Notes under the pieces: generated by a model
Seen by the model: only the letters and a program-made list of their open reading frames with translations
Told to the model about the DNA's origin: nothing
Database searches by the model: none
NCBI RefSeq assembly: GCF_033807715.1
Contig: NC_084597.1
Location: 9,858,843-9,922,842 of the forward strand
Length of the DNA: 64,000 nt
Direction of reading: 5' to 3'
DNA from: Cololabis saira
Taxonomy: Eukaryota; Chordata; Actinopteri; Beloniformes; Belonidae
Position numbers and translations under genes: made by a program
Part shown: positions 9,827 through 22,494 of the stretch, one piece after another
How positions within the stretch are numbered: the first letter of the stretch is position 1
Layout: each line of letters opens with the position of its first letter

Positions 9827-10400
9827 TGACTTTGTGTGAACCAACCAGCACTGAAGGCCAGGAATTATTTATACATGCGAGATAGTTGCTGGTTATTGTC
9901 TCACAATGATGGCAGAGAGCTAAAGGATGTGCTTGGACAGCACCAGACTTAAGAGGAAGAGCACTTGAGGATGAACTGTCTCCTGTTGTCGCGATGTGGA
10001 GGAATTTGCACCCCTCCTTTTAAAGAAAGCTTCTTTCTTGAAGCTACTGAACAGATAAAAAGATGCTTTCTGGGATTTATGATAAACATGAACGCGGCAA
10101 GATTGCTCAGCTACTTGAGTGCTGCCAGGAATCTGTGTTTCCTTGTGGACAACACATCTACACTGTGTAACCAGAGGAAAGGGACTAAGATGTCACACTG
10201 GATGTACACTTTAGGGAATTGATGGACTAAAAAAAAGAATCATTTAATGTATAGCAATGTGTAATCTTTGAGATACCAGCAGCAGATGTAAACTGCTCGT
10301 GTCATTTTATATTATTTCTGTTTTGTTCACTGCAGGATTCTAGTGTCATTTCAAAATGTTACATTATCTGCACCACACAATTAAAAGTTATCATTGCTCA
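9827..10400 (+). other. btc: Probable btc 3' UTR with ATTAAA polyadenylation signal
   Basis: No coding features follow the stop codon. An ATTAAA hexamer lies at 10380-10385 and T-rich or GT-containing sequence follows. This is the first plausible polyadenylation signal downstream of the stop. The UTR end is an inference from position. Confidence 0.5.
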
Positions 10401-12737
10401 TTCCTCACACCAGAACAATGTCTCAATTTAAAGAATATTGTTACTTTTACATGTTAGCGATGCAAGAAGAGACCCACGTATACTACAGGTTGCAGTTGCC
10501 TGCAGGGTTGGAGGCGGACAAGGAGAACTTGTGCTGTAGGCTTCTTTGATCTATATATTTGGAGCCGAGGGGCTCTGAGCCGCGAATTCAGAACAGCTGA
10601 GCCTGTGTCCACGGACCACGGCATGAAAATGTTCCACTGTAAGAGACAGTTTCCAAACTGCAAACCTTTCACTGAGCTTTAAATGAAGTAACTTACAGTC
10701 AGTGAAATCTAACTCCTGCCATTTACACCCCATATGAATAAACATCACTACTCTATCCATTGTGCATTTACATGATTTCTATTATTTTTCCAAGGAATTA
10801 TCACTTCATTGTCATCTTTCAACGAGGTTGTGCAAAAACTCAAGAATTGATTTGCATAAAACTTGTCAGATAGTTGGATAAAACACAATAGAAAAAACAA
10901 AAAAAAACAATCAACCAACCAAAAAAGCAAACACACAAACAAAAGCCTGTTTTTGATGTCTGTACCTCAGGTACTTTATTGCCACAAATGCCTCCAGGTA
11001 GGAGTTATTTGATGCTACTGTAATTTTCCAGCTTCATGTCTGAGTTTTATAAGTAAGCTTTCATTGGATTCCTTGGATTGATGTGAGTTCAAAACAATGT
11101 CAATTTCTGTTATATTGTTTTTTTAATAAACATTATATAAAGTTCAGACATGCTTGGTCTGCTTCTTTCCCTTACTATTTTCATCAAAATTGGCACGGAC
11201 GGTGCTTAAATCAGATCACACAAAAGCTGTCGCATCGAGTTCATTTATCCTCGTCAATCAAAATTGCTAGAGCTGCCAAACAGAAAGTGTCATCTTGCAA
11301 CATCTCAGCAGCTGTACAATTTACAAAATCAGCTCCAAACGTAGTACATGGAGCTGAAATTCCATTTGGTGGTAATAATCAGCCAAACCGATAACAATGT
11401 GTTTGCATATCATTAATGATTCTCGTGTCTGGTTAAACTGTTATTCATCACATCAGGAGTGGACTGTGAGTTCCTAATTCACGGCTGAAATGTGTTCTGC
11501 TACGACCCAGCTCATTGAGCTGCAACTGAAAAAAGAGTCTGAACAAACAAATCACAAAAGTCAAGGTTTTAATATTAAAAAATAATTTTAGCAGTTAAGA
11601 AGCGTGAAGAACACAGGACAACCAACAACAACATAGCAAACTGCAGCTAGATTGGTGAGCCTCATGTGACCCATTCCAGGAAAATGATATCTACACCCTG
11701 AGAGGTGCGGCGAATTAAGCCATTACTCCCAAGCAGGCCAGCTGACAGTCTTGCCGGGGCCCCGGACAAAATAATCTAAGATGGGCCCCCCTGATCTCTC
11801 CTTCTCCTCTTCCTCTGCTCTTCAGGTTTTTATACAAGCTAATGGACGTTAACATTAGAGCTAGCCAGTTAGGTTAAGTTACAAGGTTGGTAAACGTTGG
11901 CTGTGCTGTTTCTTACCTTGCTCTACGCTGACTTTATTATTTCCAGCTTCACCGTCACCACCTTTCTTAAAATATTTAGAGAATCGCTGAGGCCTCTATT
12001 TTCTTCTTCTCTTCTTCTTCTTTTCTCTTCTTTTCTGAGTACCGGACTTGGGCTGACCGGACATTTTGACCATTCTAATGGTTAAATTAAATTATAACAT
12101 CAAATTTTGATCAGCGGCCAAACCATTTTTGTGATGGGGGTTCTTGACCACAAGGACAATTAGGAAGAAAACAAATAACAAGCTTTTATGTAACTCAAAT
12201 ACTACATATCTGTTCCACAAATAGGCATATTTTGAAACATTTTGAAAAATGATTCCATAATTTAATGAGAATAAAAAAATAAAAAAAATATATATTTTTT
12301 TTTTTTCAGTTCTGGGCCCCCCCTCCCCTACCCTGGGCCCGGGACAACAGACCCGTTTGTCCCCCCCTATTGGCGGGCGTGCTCCCAAGCATTGACTCCT
12401 GCACTGGTGCTGCAAAGCCAGCAGAGATTCAGAGGGGTGCAACACAGTCCCAGTCACACAGCCTGTTGGTTCTGCTCTGTAGGATCTTTAATTCTGCCCA
12501 ACTGTGCAGTATGATGGACATGAGACATGGAATGGTGTAACGATTTATACGTTACTTTTACGTTACGGGAATAGCAAGAGATCGCCCAATGGGCTGTGTG
12601 ACAGCATAATTCAGTCTATGATCAGAACCTCTGAAGAATTCGTAATTTTAATTTATTCACTGGTCTTGGGGCACTAGGTACTAAGTAGCTATTATAGTTA
12701 AAACATAATCCCATTGACTGAAATATAACAAAAAAAA
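10401..12737. other. Intergenic, with a degraded GGGCCC-rich transposon remnant
   Basis: Nothing is recognised up to about 11740. From about 11745 to 12420 there are GC-rich boundary-like blocks (GGGGCCCCGGACAAAATAA, then GGGCCCCCCCTCCCC and GGGGGGACAAACGGG on the other strand) enclosing AT-rich sequence, as in decayed hAT-like fish repeats. I could not define the ends. Confidence 0.35.
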
Positions 12738-13448
12738 CAGAGGTGTCAAGTAACGAAGTACAAATACTTTGTTACCTTACTTAAGTAGAAATGTTGGTTA
12801 TCTATACTTCACTGGAGTAATTATTTTTCAGACAACTTTTTACTTTTACTCCTTACATTTTCACGCAATTATCTGTGCTTTTTACTCCTTACATTTTAAA
12901 AACAGCCTTGTTACTCTATTTCATTTTGGCCTTTAAAAAAAAACTATCCAGTTAAATTGCTCCATCCGGATAGAGTGAATTTGGTTGTGGTTGTTTCAGA
13001 TGTTCTTGTCCAGTTTTGTTCTTACATCCGTTCCCTCAGATTCCTGCAACTAAACTTGGATGTACATTCCAATAAAGGTTAGAATAAATGATAACAGGCC
13101 TCTGAAGTTTGACATTTTGCACCATTACAATACTTATAGGCAACTAGTCATCATATCTCCTGCTCTCTGAAACACACGTTAATGCTCAATAGTACACATA
13201 TATGGTTCTTTAATATATTTGCATTATACTAAGATGCATTCATTTCAATGGCTTTTGTCCTTAAAGGCCTTTTTCCCCCTTACATTACTTTTACTTTTAT
13301 ACTTTAAGTAGATTTGAAACCAGTACTTTTATACTTTTACTTGAGTAAAAAACTTGAGTTGATACTTCAACTTCTACAGGAGTATTTTTAAACTCTAGTA
13401 TCTATACTTCTACCTGAGTAATGAATGTGAATACTTTTGACACCTCTG
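12738..13448 (+). mobile_element. Non-autonomous hAT-like element, copy 2
   Basis: Ends CAGAGGTGTCAAGTAAC and CTTTTGACACCTCTG. The interior matches 62978-63687 almost base for base by eye, including CAACTAGTCATCATATCTCC. The flanks are A-rich and no clean 8-bp duplication can be read. Non-coding. Confidence 0.85.
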
Positions 13449-15036
13449 ATAAAAACTAAAGTTCTTTGTTTTTTAATGAGACAAAAGCTAAATAATAAAC
13501 TAAAATTAACATAGCAAAACTAACCAGCAAAATTAACTTCAATTTCATTTTGTGCCTTTTTTTAAGAAATAATTTTATTTTGATTCATTTTTTTTCTCTT
13601 TTTTTTAATTTTTTTTTTTTTTATCACCCTGTGCTCCTGCCTAACTATCAAACCTGGGCATTGCTCTCACTCTGCCAAACCCGGGAGGGCCAGACTGGGC
13701 TCAAGTCTCCTCTACCTGAGGAGTGAGCAGGCCCTTTTTTTCACCCAACAGGGCGGGGCTTTCCTGGCCGGACGTAGCCCAGATGTAGCATGTGAAACGA
13801 TCATGTTATTCCAGCCAGATAAAACTAAAACTAAATTAACCAATTTTTTAAAACTAAAACTAAAACTACTGATGGGTTTGTTAAAATAACTAAAACTGAA
13901 CTGAAACAATCAAACAAACTGAGAAACGGAATAAAAGTAAAGACTATTTAAAAAAATCTAAACTATTATAACTCTGGTAAGGGGTACCATATTTAGCAAT
14001 TCTGAGGAGCCCCCAGCAGGTTTCACTCCCGCTGAACCAGGCCTACGTATGCCTCTTGCAGTCGTGGTACGGCCAAGAGTGATGGGGACACCAAACTGAG
14101 GCCAGCTCTGCTCTGTGTGACTTGCTTAAACAACGATGTAAAAACTTTATTTGTTTTACTGGCATTTATTCAGTGCTGTATAGTGAAACCGTAGAGCAAA
14201 GGTAGGGGAATTGTGGAAAGCTGTAATGCTTTGTAAAAGACGCGCCAATGAGGGAAATTATCAGTTTGAATACTCTTTTTTAACAATGTTTTTTCAGTGA
14301 CAATACAGAGCTATTCTATTCTTTTCCATTCTAAATTATTGTGATTGCCACTACTGCTGGCATTCAAATGATTATTCCAAAGCACAGCTCTTATGTGATG
14401 CAGTAATGCATAATGATTAATCAGTGTTATAGCACAACTACATCATATTAATGAGGACAAAAACAGCAAGAAACTAGATTTTGATGGCTTTAGATTGACT
14501 GGCTACGTTACATCCAGTGCTGTTAAAGATGTCCGAATGCACAAAAAACATTTTCATAAAATAGATTATCGACACATCTGAAAAACCACCTCATGAACGC
14601 GTAAACAAGTTTATATATTTGGCTTTTTTTTTTTTTTTTTAATTAGTGGCGTTTCCACTACAGGTTTTTCTATGGGGATATTTGGTTTTGCACAAATCTT
14701 GAGGTAATGGAAGCTTGTCTCAATATATGAATATAAGTGAAACCAAAGGTACTAAAATAATTTAAATGAGGGGAAAAAATATCTATGAGTGGCTGAGAAT
14801 TTGCTCTGGTCTTGCTTTCTGTAAGAAATCTTGAGCATATTTCATTCTTGCTACTGGCTTCTCCCCAGGAATGAGAAAGGGATTCTCAAAGACTCAACAT
14901 GCCCTCAGACTGCGGGGCAGCCAATCAGCAGACTTGCAAATCTACAGCTCAGTGTCTCAGTTTCTCTATAATACTCCATTCCCTACAGTGGGCTTTGATC
15001 CAGGTGAAACCTTTATTTTCACACCCTTATGCACAG
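13449..15036. other. Repeat-like AT-rich intergenic sequence
   Basis: Contains AAAACTAAAACTAAA runs (about 13810-13960) and T tracts near 13540-13620, probably decayed repeats without definable ends. No gene was seen. Confidence 0.35.
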
Positions 15037-15039
15037 TAT

Positions 15040-15936
15040 GGGCCTGATTTACTAAAGGTTTGCATGCGTAAAAACATGTGCAAACTTGACATCACCCGCA
15101 AACCAATGTGCAAGCTGATCTACTAACAGCGTGCAAAGAGGACTGCGCCTCTCAAATGAGCAAAATAGCACACGCTGTTCATTTAGTATTTTTGCCCTGA
15201 TGAATAATCAATATGGGGCGTACCCGCCAGAAAGCGCTAAATACTGGGAGGGGAAAATGCAAATAGGTTAATTTACCACACGCAATGAGATTTACCAAGC
15301 CTGAAAGTTATTGCGGGGATTGTGATTGCGTCTGTATTTAATACGTTGGAAAGGAAGGTGCTAATCTGCCCAGCATTACGCACCGATGGCTGCTGTTATT
15401 GTGGCAAGGAGGCGACATCGCCAAAATCAAAGAATACGCAGAGAGAGAGTCTTTATTCTGCTGCATGCTATTTTAAAAATGGTTGCACAAGTTTTATTAA
15501 AGGCCACTTTTTCTTTAGTTCTTCGCCTTATATCTTGCCACCTTCTTTTAACCTCATCTGCCGTTCTTTTTGTCTTACCAACTGCATTTATTCTATCGCA
15601 GATTTTCTCCCATATTGCGTTTCTTTTGGTAATGTTTAAATTTCTTTGCTGTAGTTCATGAATGTGTTTATTTGCCTCTTCCACTAATATCTCTAACTCT
15701 AACTCGTCAAATTTCATTTTGCGCTTGCGACTATCCTGCTTTCCATCCAGACTCTCCATGGCGCAAACCGTAAGACACGCAACACCTCATTTAAATACTG
15801 CTGTTTGCACCTGTTATCAATTGCGCACGCAATCTTAGTTGATCACCCGCAAAACACACAACAACAACACGTGCAAACTTTTTCAGTGCACACGCAATTT
15901 AGTACTCTTTATTTAGGATCTTAGTAAATCAGGCCC
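15040..15936 (-). mobile_element. PIF/Harbinger-like element carrying only a Myb-like gene
   Basis: The perfect 16-bp inverted ends GGGCCTGATTTACTAA and TTAGTAAATCAGGCCC are flanked by the 3-bp repeat TAT (15037-15039, 15937-15939). A 3-bp duplication and an encoded Myb/SANT-like DNA-binding protein are the signature of PIF/Harbinger elements. No DDE transposase frame is present in the 897 bp, so this copy is non-autonomous. Subterminal repeats of GCAAAC/TGCGTG type (for example GTGCAAACTT) occur near both ends and could be binding sites. Confidence 0.8.
15427..15759 (-). CDS. Harbinger Myb/SANT-like DNA-binding protein
   Basis: A 110-residue frame starting at the ATG at 15759. After a basic start (KQDSRKRKMKF) it has a tryptophan/helix pattern typical of Myb/SANT-like (trihelix) domains: ELEILVEEANKHIHEL, then IWEKICDRINAVG, then RTADEVKRRWQDIRRRTKEK. 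In Harbinger elements this protein binds the transposon ends and helps bring the separate transposase into the nucleus. That role is established for the family, not shown here. The frame ends soon after the domain (KTLSLRIL), shorter than the usual 200 or so residues, so it may be truncated or retained as a DNA-binding domain only. The element lacks its partner transposase. Confidence 0.75.
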   Translation of the reverse strand: MESLDGKQDSRKRKMKFDELELEILVEEANKHIHELQQRNLNITKRNAIWEKICDRINAVGKTKRTADEVKRRWQDIRRRTKEKVAFNKTCATIFKIACSRIKTLSLRIL

Positions 15937-15939
15937 TAT

Positions 15940-17915
15940 GTGCGCAATGAAAAGCAAGTACAACACATTTAGATTAAGCTTATTGAAGAGCAGTTTTGCT
16001 GCTGTTTTGTTGCTATGGTGCCATAACACCAACTGGAAGACACAGTATAAATATCATCAAACACCAGTAGGCCAGTGTGATCATAACTCGTTATTGTCCT
16101 GTGACATATTGGACTTAATCCTGCCTGCACTAAAGCCTTATCTTGTATCTGAACTGTTGACATTGGCATTATGTCTTAAGCCAGTTTTAAAACTGTCTTA
16201 TTCCTCCCCTTCTATCCACTTCTGCAAGTTTTTACACACTTTGCACCTATTTTGGAAAGATGCGTTAATTTGCACATATTTGTTTAGGTAAAGCCTTAGT
16301 TGCATTTAACCTTGCGATGTCCGAAAAATACAATAAAAGCTGTCTTTATGTCAGCAATAAACCTTTAAAATACACCCAAATCACCTGCTGTGATTGCATT
16401 CATGATGCATATCCCTTTAAAAAAAAAAATCTGGGATTTTTTTTCTTCATATCTGTGCCTGAATTATGTTTAAATTTCTGTTTGACATCCCCTATCTGTT
16501 TATAATGAAAACATTCAGATTACTGACCTCATTTCAGGTGGCGGTGTGTCCAGTTTGACAGCTGTGTTTGTGAAATTTCTATATGAGGCGTCTGTCTTCA
16601 GGAAATGAGGCAGATAAGAAAGACAAACAACAGCCAAATTGTTGAAGGTGTTTAATCTGGAATGAAAAGAGAGCAGATGAAGATCAAGTATCCTTTTTCA
16701 AACACGTTAAAAGGAAATCTGCTACAGTATGCTTGTGGCTGACGGAGCTTGGGTGAAGTGCGACTGCAGGGTAAAGTAGGTTTTCACTCAGAGTGCTAAC
16801 AGCTCCATCTGTTCTTCTCTGGTATGTGTGCTCGCTGGTGGCTCTGACAGCTGCGCAGTGACCTAAGAGAGGAGAGACGCTATCAAATGGAGTTCTTCAT
16901 GTTGCAAATCAGCACTTGAACAAAACATTTTGTGAGCTGTTGGCAAAAGAATGTTGTGACCTCTTCCAGCCATAGGCTACATGTTGAATTTTTGTAGTTT
17001 GTAATAATGCCACTGGAGGTCAGCAGAACCCAACAGCCTTCACACAGATGTTTTACTTTAACCAATGTCAGAATATAACTACAGTTTTTAAAACCACTGC
17101 ACTCACCTTCATTTTCTCACTTCATTTTCTTACTTCATTTTCATAATAGTTTTCATTTTTACTGTAACTTTGTTACACTACATAGACTCCACCATGTCAT
17201 AGCTATCTGTTTCTGGTTATTTTCATATAAAAGTACGTTTTTCAATGTTTATAATTATTCACAAGTATGCAGTGTCATAACTACATCTCTGACGTTCATA
17301 AGAAACCAAACTGTTTGAAAATCTGTTGAGAATTGAGCAAGTTAAGGTTGTTTAAGCAGTACAGGCACCATTAAACACAATGTTATGAGTGAACGAGCTC
17401 TCCTGTGGCAAGATGGCCGCCGGTGAACGACGTCGCAGCAGCGCGGACGAGTCATCTAGCCTTTATGTCTATGTGTCTACTGCAGAAAAATATGAGCAAA
17501 GCACACATGCGCCAGAATTTTCAATCAGACCACAGCAAATGGAAAGAGAAAGAGATATGCTCAACATACAGTATCTCCATATCCTTAGAGTAAACCAAGA
17601 GCTGGAATATTCTCCATCAAATACAACGTAGAGTCACAAAGCCAATATTTTTTTAATGTTATATTGTTTGGACAAGGGACATTTAAAAACTGAGAAATTT
17701 GGTCTACATTCAGTGAAGATGCCCCATTTCTCACTCTCCTTTTTTACATTAATTCAGCTAGACTCTGGAAGATAACCTTCAAAAATTAAACTATTAGGAA
17801 TCCGTTTGATGGATGGCAGGTAAGTGATGTTGGCATCAATAGCTGTGATGGTAGAAATGTTCCTGTCACAGAGCTTTACACAGATTTTCTGGGATTGCTC
17901 TAGAAAATCTGACAT
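15940..17915. other. Intergenic, no supported gene
   Basis: No coding exon with family features was found. An 80-codon frame around 17389-17631 starts beside AAGATGGCCGCC but has no recognisable domain. Confidence 0.35.
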
Positions 17916-17920
17916 GGTGG

Positions 17921-18266
17921 TGTCAGGGAGGTTGTAGTGAGGACCCAGATGCAGGAGAGCAGGAGGCAAGAGTACTCAAAAACTCTTTATTAACTTAAAC
18001 AAAAACCAAAAACGCTGCTGAGCAGGATCCAAAAAACAGAACATGAACATGAATCAAAAAACTATGAAAACTTGATGAGGAGAACAAGGAGGAAGGAAAC
18101 AGTATGGACCAGCAGTGAGCAGGAGAAAGACAAGACTAGATATACACAAAGGTTAACGAGACACAGGTGCAGACGATCAGGGCAGATAGGGAACAGGAAA
18201 GTGAAGACAGAACTGAATAAAAAGACATAGGCTTCAAAATAAAACGGGAAATGTCAAACCCTGACA
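17921..18266. mobile_element. Solo LTR, 346 bp
   Basis: Starts TGTCAGGGAGG and ends ACCCTGACA, with the 5-bp duplication GGTGG at 17916-17920 and 18267-18271. The TG...CA ends, short inverted tips and 5-bp duplication fit an LTR left after recombination between the two LTRs of a Gypsy-like element. No internal retroviral-type coding sequence is adjacent. Confidence 0.75.
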
Positions 18267-18271
18267 GGTGG

Positions 18272-19155
18272 TTTCCACAGAAGATCTTTCGTATAGAAAG
18301 CAAAGGGCAAAGGGCTGGTGAAATGACCCGGGAGACTCTGAGCTTCTTTTTCTTGAATCTACTCTGAGAAAATGGATCCTTCCCTGCAGACTTGATTGAT
18401 ACTGGAGATTATTTACTTTTCTGTTACCAGATCATACTTCATTTATCCTATAGAACTTGCCGATTGTATCAAATGCACGATACAGCAAGATGGATATTGG
18501 AAAACTGCCTCTAAAAACATAAAGTAACACCATCTGACATAACTCAATGAATATTTTATTGATAAATGATAAATGATGACATAGAAATGTTATTCCAGCT
18601 TTATCTGATCTCTTTTACATACAAAACTACATTTGACTTTATTCCTACAATCATTGTTTTTATTTTGACAGTGTATCACAGCCATAAACCTCTCATGTCT
18701 TGCAACTCCTCATTCTTACAATAGCAGGAGCACTGAAGCATGAAGACGTGAAGCAGCAAGACGGATAGCAAATTAGTTTGCGTTTCAAAACTGAAAAGAG
18801 AGACTAAGAAAAGTAAAGAATGTTTTATTCAATTTCTACTGCAGAATATACTTGATTGCTATTCCAATGTGTTTTAACTTACTATCTTTATATTTCATGA
18901 ACTTTTGTGGTAAAGAAAATCCTCCCCTCAATTATTTCAACTGATCGTCTGGGGAGTTTTCCCCTGCATGTACTGGTTAAAATTGAGATCTATGTCATCT
19001 CTAACAAAACCAAACTTTACCTAAAAGGACTGTATTGTCCCACTTGCATGGTGTGCAATGTTTTACCTCATATTTTAGTACACATTGTTTGTTCAGTGAC
19101 ACCCTACTTCAGAGGAAACGTGTTCATGGAAGTTGGGGACTGCTTCTAAGAAGAT
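18272..19155. other. Intergenic, nothing recognised
   Basis: AT-rich unique-looking sequence between the two solo LTRs. No gene or repeat boundary was seen. Confidence 0.35.
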
Positions 19156-19160
19156 GCATC

Positions 19161-20097
19161 TGTCACGGGCCACGGCTCAGACAGGACAGAGAACCCAAAT
19201 GCACAACACCAGGCAGATAGAGTCCAAGAGGCTTCATTCAGGTCCAAGGCAGGCAGGGGTCAAAACCAGGTAGTCAGGCAGATCAGGCAAACAATCCGAA
19301 GGGGCAGGTAAAATCCAAAAACCAGGAGTCATGCAGGGTCGCAGGCAGGCAGGCAGAAACAGAACAGGACATGAAGGCTGGAAAGTGTTGAGGAATTTAT
19401 CAAAAACCAGTTCAGAAGTCCGCTCGTGGTATAGAGAGTTTTTAATCAGTAAGCCGGCGGTGGGCATGACCAGCACAGATCAAGTCTGAAGTTGGTGTGC
19501 CGACCCAGATTGGTTTGGTCAAAGGGTTTTTATACAAAAGTTCAATCAACAATGAGAAGAATAAACCAGCCCAGTGAGAGCCAGTCAAAGGTGTGACCCT
19601 TAAGCTTTGGGACCACCCCTGAGGGATCAGGAAGTCCATATATGGTTCTGTCTCTGTGGGGGCTGGAAGTCTCGGCAAGGATGCAAGACGCCGGACCTTG
19701 CGTGACAATGTCCCGGCAGGGGTCTTCAGGAACTGGAACCTGCATGTCTATGTCTTAAAGGGGGACATGAGGCAAAAAGCAATCTGCAAGGTGTCGTTGT
19801 GTCCCTGCAGGGGTCAAGCGCTGCTGGAATTCTCCGCAAGGCGTCATTGTGTCCCTGCAGGGGTCAAGCTGCTGGAATGTTTCATCAAAAGCGAGGCAAA
19901 AACACTCGACGATCTGGCAACTGGTATGAGGAAATGGGCCGGTATATGAAGGGGAAACTGATGAGGGAAACCAGGTGTGGAGCTGGGCCGGGGAAGCACA
20001 GGTGAAGGGAATGAGGCTGATGAGGGTGGCAGGATCCAGACGACAGGAGAGTCAGTAACAGTAAAAAATGAAACTGTGACCATGACAGCATCTTTTT
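19161..20097. mobile_element. Solo LTR, 937 bp
   Basis: Starts TGTCACGGGCC and ends GACCATGACA, with the 5-bp duplication GCATC at 19156-19160 and 20098-20102. It contains AGGCAGGCAGG-type short repeats (about 19250-19350) and two or three copies of a 29-bp unit around GGGGTCAAG / GTGTCCCTGCAG (about 19793-19868). Length and duplication fit a Gypsy-type LTR. No internal region remains. Confidence 0.75.
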
Positions 20098-20102
20098 ATC
20101 AG

Positions 20103-20889
20103 TATTTCGTATGAGTCACTGAAGGGCAAATGTTGCAAGCACGTGTAAAACATTTTTACTACATCCAAAAACAGTGCTCTTGTTATAGTTGCAACCAATC
20201 TTTGGTCAAATTTTTTGTTGTCAAGTATGAAAGTTGACCGGATCTACAAAGAGCATCAAATACAGTTTAAAAGTGGTGCATTTCTTCTGTATTCTTGAGA
20301 AAAGTGGAATTTTTTTTTACCTATTCGCATACAAAACCTGACCCTACCCAATCAAAAAGGTTTTCTCTTGTTGATGGGTTTGGTATCCCTCCCATTTAAA
20401 TCCATTTCTACTGATACAGAACTTACTGAACCAATCCAGACGTGGTGGGTGTGACTCACAGGTCAGAGTTCAGAAGCCTGTGATGATTTGGAGGTTATGA
20501 AAAGACCCACAATGCAGGAGAGCGGGAGGTAGGAGTGACACTAGTAAACCAAAAATGAGGCCAGGGCAGGAATAGATAACAAAATGGAAAATAAACTAAA
20601 GGAAGCTTAAAAAACAAGCAGAAAGGCACAAAAGCATTGGCTGAGAGGCTTGATAGTACAAACAGATGCACTGTTCCTATTATTCCTAGGTATTGTTCCT
20701 AGGTATAAAGCATTGTATAATATGTTGGGCTGAGATTTTCACACTCACAGTTAACATTAAAACAAAAATTGCAAGTGAATCTCCAAATGTACTTTGGGTA
20801 AAATCGTTCGTCATCAACAGCCGTCCATCAACGTCATACGTCATCAACGATCACTTGTCAACAGAGCACAGTAATCCTACAGCCTAAAC
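20103..20889. other. Intergenic with an LTR-like fragment
   Basis: Around 20470-20660 the sequence resembles the LTR at 17921 (GACCCACAATGCAGGAGAGC, then a primer-like A-rich part), but neither end is clear. No gene was seen. Confidence 0.35.
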
Positions 20890-21273
20890 ATGAGCGGGAG
20901 TTATAAACACAAAAGTGGAGCGATAAAATGCAAAGAAAAAGAAAAAAGGGAGCAAGAAAAAGCCAAATTGCTCAAGCTATATGCATATTTTGTTCGCCCT
21001 AATCCTCCTCCTGTGGGAGATGAAGCTGACGTTGTTAGCAGCAATTCACCCCCGGGGATGAATGACGAGAGACTCCAGGCTGCAAAGGGCCCGATCATAT
21101 GCCCCGCCCCCGGCCCGGCTCTGATATGTTCTGCTACTGTCCATGACAGGACCATGACAGTGATTGGCAGATGGCTCAGTCAGTCACTTGCCATAATCAT
21201 TTCTCATCTGCAATCATCATGCTACCCTACAACATATACTATGACAATGGTAATGTGGCCCATTGGCCTCTGA
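20890..21273 (+). pseudogene. Possible hAT/ZMYM-type transposase N-terminal remnant
   Basis: The frame starts MSGSYKHKSGA, followed by a Lys/Glu-rich helix (KEKEKREQEKAKLL) and KLYAYF. This pattern opens many fish hAT-like transposase or ZMYM-type proteins (SGAxKRKxKKE...KLxxFF). After about 60 residues the frame loses this character and enters GC-rich TE-like sequence (GGGCCCGATCATATGCCCC). It is probably a decayed 5' coding piece. The family match is from memory of the pattern only. Confidence 0.35.
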
Positions 21274-21960
21274 AGACCGGTTTTGAAGCCTGTTTTCCTT
21301 CGTTTGGAGTGCAGCCATGTTGCTCAGCAAGCCTACAGGAGCACGCTCCCTCAGACAAACCCCACCAAAATATCTGCATAGGTGCTTTTGGAGCCAGCCT
21401 CTAGTGGTCAACCAAGGAACTGCAATGAAACTTAGTTCCACATCAGCGTCAATGGGAAAGTGAGATCGTTGGCGCTTGTCAGAAACCAATGGGTCACGTG
21501 AACAAATGCTTCGTCCATCGTTACATACAGTCTATAGTAATGACCAGAGAGACCAGACCAGACGAAGGAAGTGACACACTGGGGAAAATACTTTCAAAGT
21601 AAACCAGGAAAATATGCAAACCTTAACTGACGAGAGGCTTCACGAAAACACAGAACAGAGTAATATAAGATAACATTGTGAATATTGAGCATGACTGTGG
21701 TAGACAAAAGCTCAGAGCATGAAGAATCCACCTCTCATGCTTGGAGAGGAGTTATTTTTCTTCAATCTGTGCACAATTCCCCTCCATCTTTCCCAAACCT
21801 TGCTGTGCTGATTGGTTATAATTGAGCGGATACCGCTGCATCACCAGTTTATTGGCTTTTCTTGAAATCCTGTCAACAATTCTCTCAAGTTTTTTGAAAT
21901 TTTTTTTTATCTTCCAGAAATGAACTTAACCTCATACGAACTACTCTTCCCATTCAAAAC
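21274..21960. other. Intergenic, nothing recognised
   Basis: No gene or definable repeat was seen up to the TTAA element. Confidence 0.3.
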
Positions 21961-21964
21961 TTAA

Positions 21965-22490
21965 AGGAGCTTGAGGCAAGAATAAGAAATGAAGAAATTA
22001 AAAAAAAAAAAAAAAAAATGAATAAGAAATGAGACTCATTAGCGCCACGACGACCGTCGGGGTTCCTGAAGCCAACAGCGAAGGCGGCACGGGAGCACGC
22101 ACGGACTCCTCACAGCACTTTTCAAATCAAGCTCTAAATATGACTTACAATGTTATCTTACCTGGTCAGTAGGAAATGAGCCATGTCAGCATCTGTGTTC
22201 AGTCCCAATTCAAGTTGAAGCTGCCTCCATGACTCAAACGCGTATCCAATGTTTACTCGTGCGCCGCCGAGAACACGCATGCAGCGTCATTTGACGTCAT
22301 ATCCGCAGGACAGCGCGGGAAATTCCGCCCGGGAATTGCAGCACATTTTGCAGCACACAGCCTGTTCAAGGCAATGGAGAGATACGCTAGAAGGCTCATT
22401 CTTTTTGGTTTGGAACGCTTCATCTGACATTATTACTAGAAAACTTAAAACGTATACGAATTTTTGTCATAAATCCTGCCTCATGCTCCT
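21965..22490. mobile_element. TTAA-flanked MITE, longer copy
   Basis: TTAA at 21961-21964 and 22491-22494, ends AGGAGCTTGAGGC and GCCTCATGCTCCT. The right 230 bp is nearly identical to the copy at 34507-34848. The left part carries an extra A-rich stretch (about 21985-22030). Non-coding, of Kolobok or piggyBac type by duplication. Confidence 0.8.
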
Positions 22491-22494
22491 TTAA

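Noticed and set aside
9670..9885. Alternative frame through the last btc exon
   Set aside because: Its phase does not fit the upstream exon junction. The frame ending at 9826 does.
17389..17631. 80-codon frame beside AAGATGGCCGCC as a gene
   Set aside because: Good initiation context but no recognisable domain, no splice partner and no polyadenylation context that I can defend.
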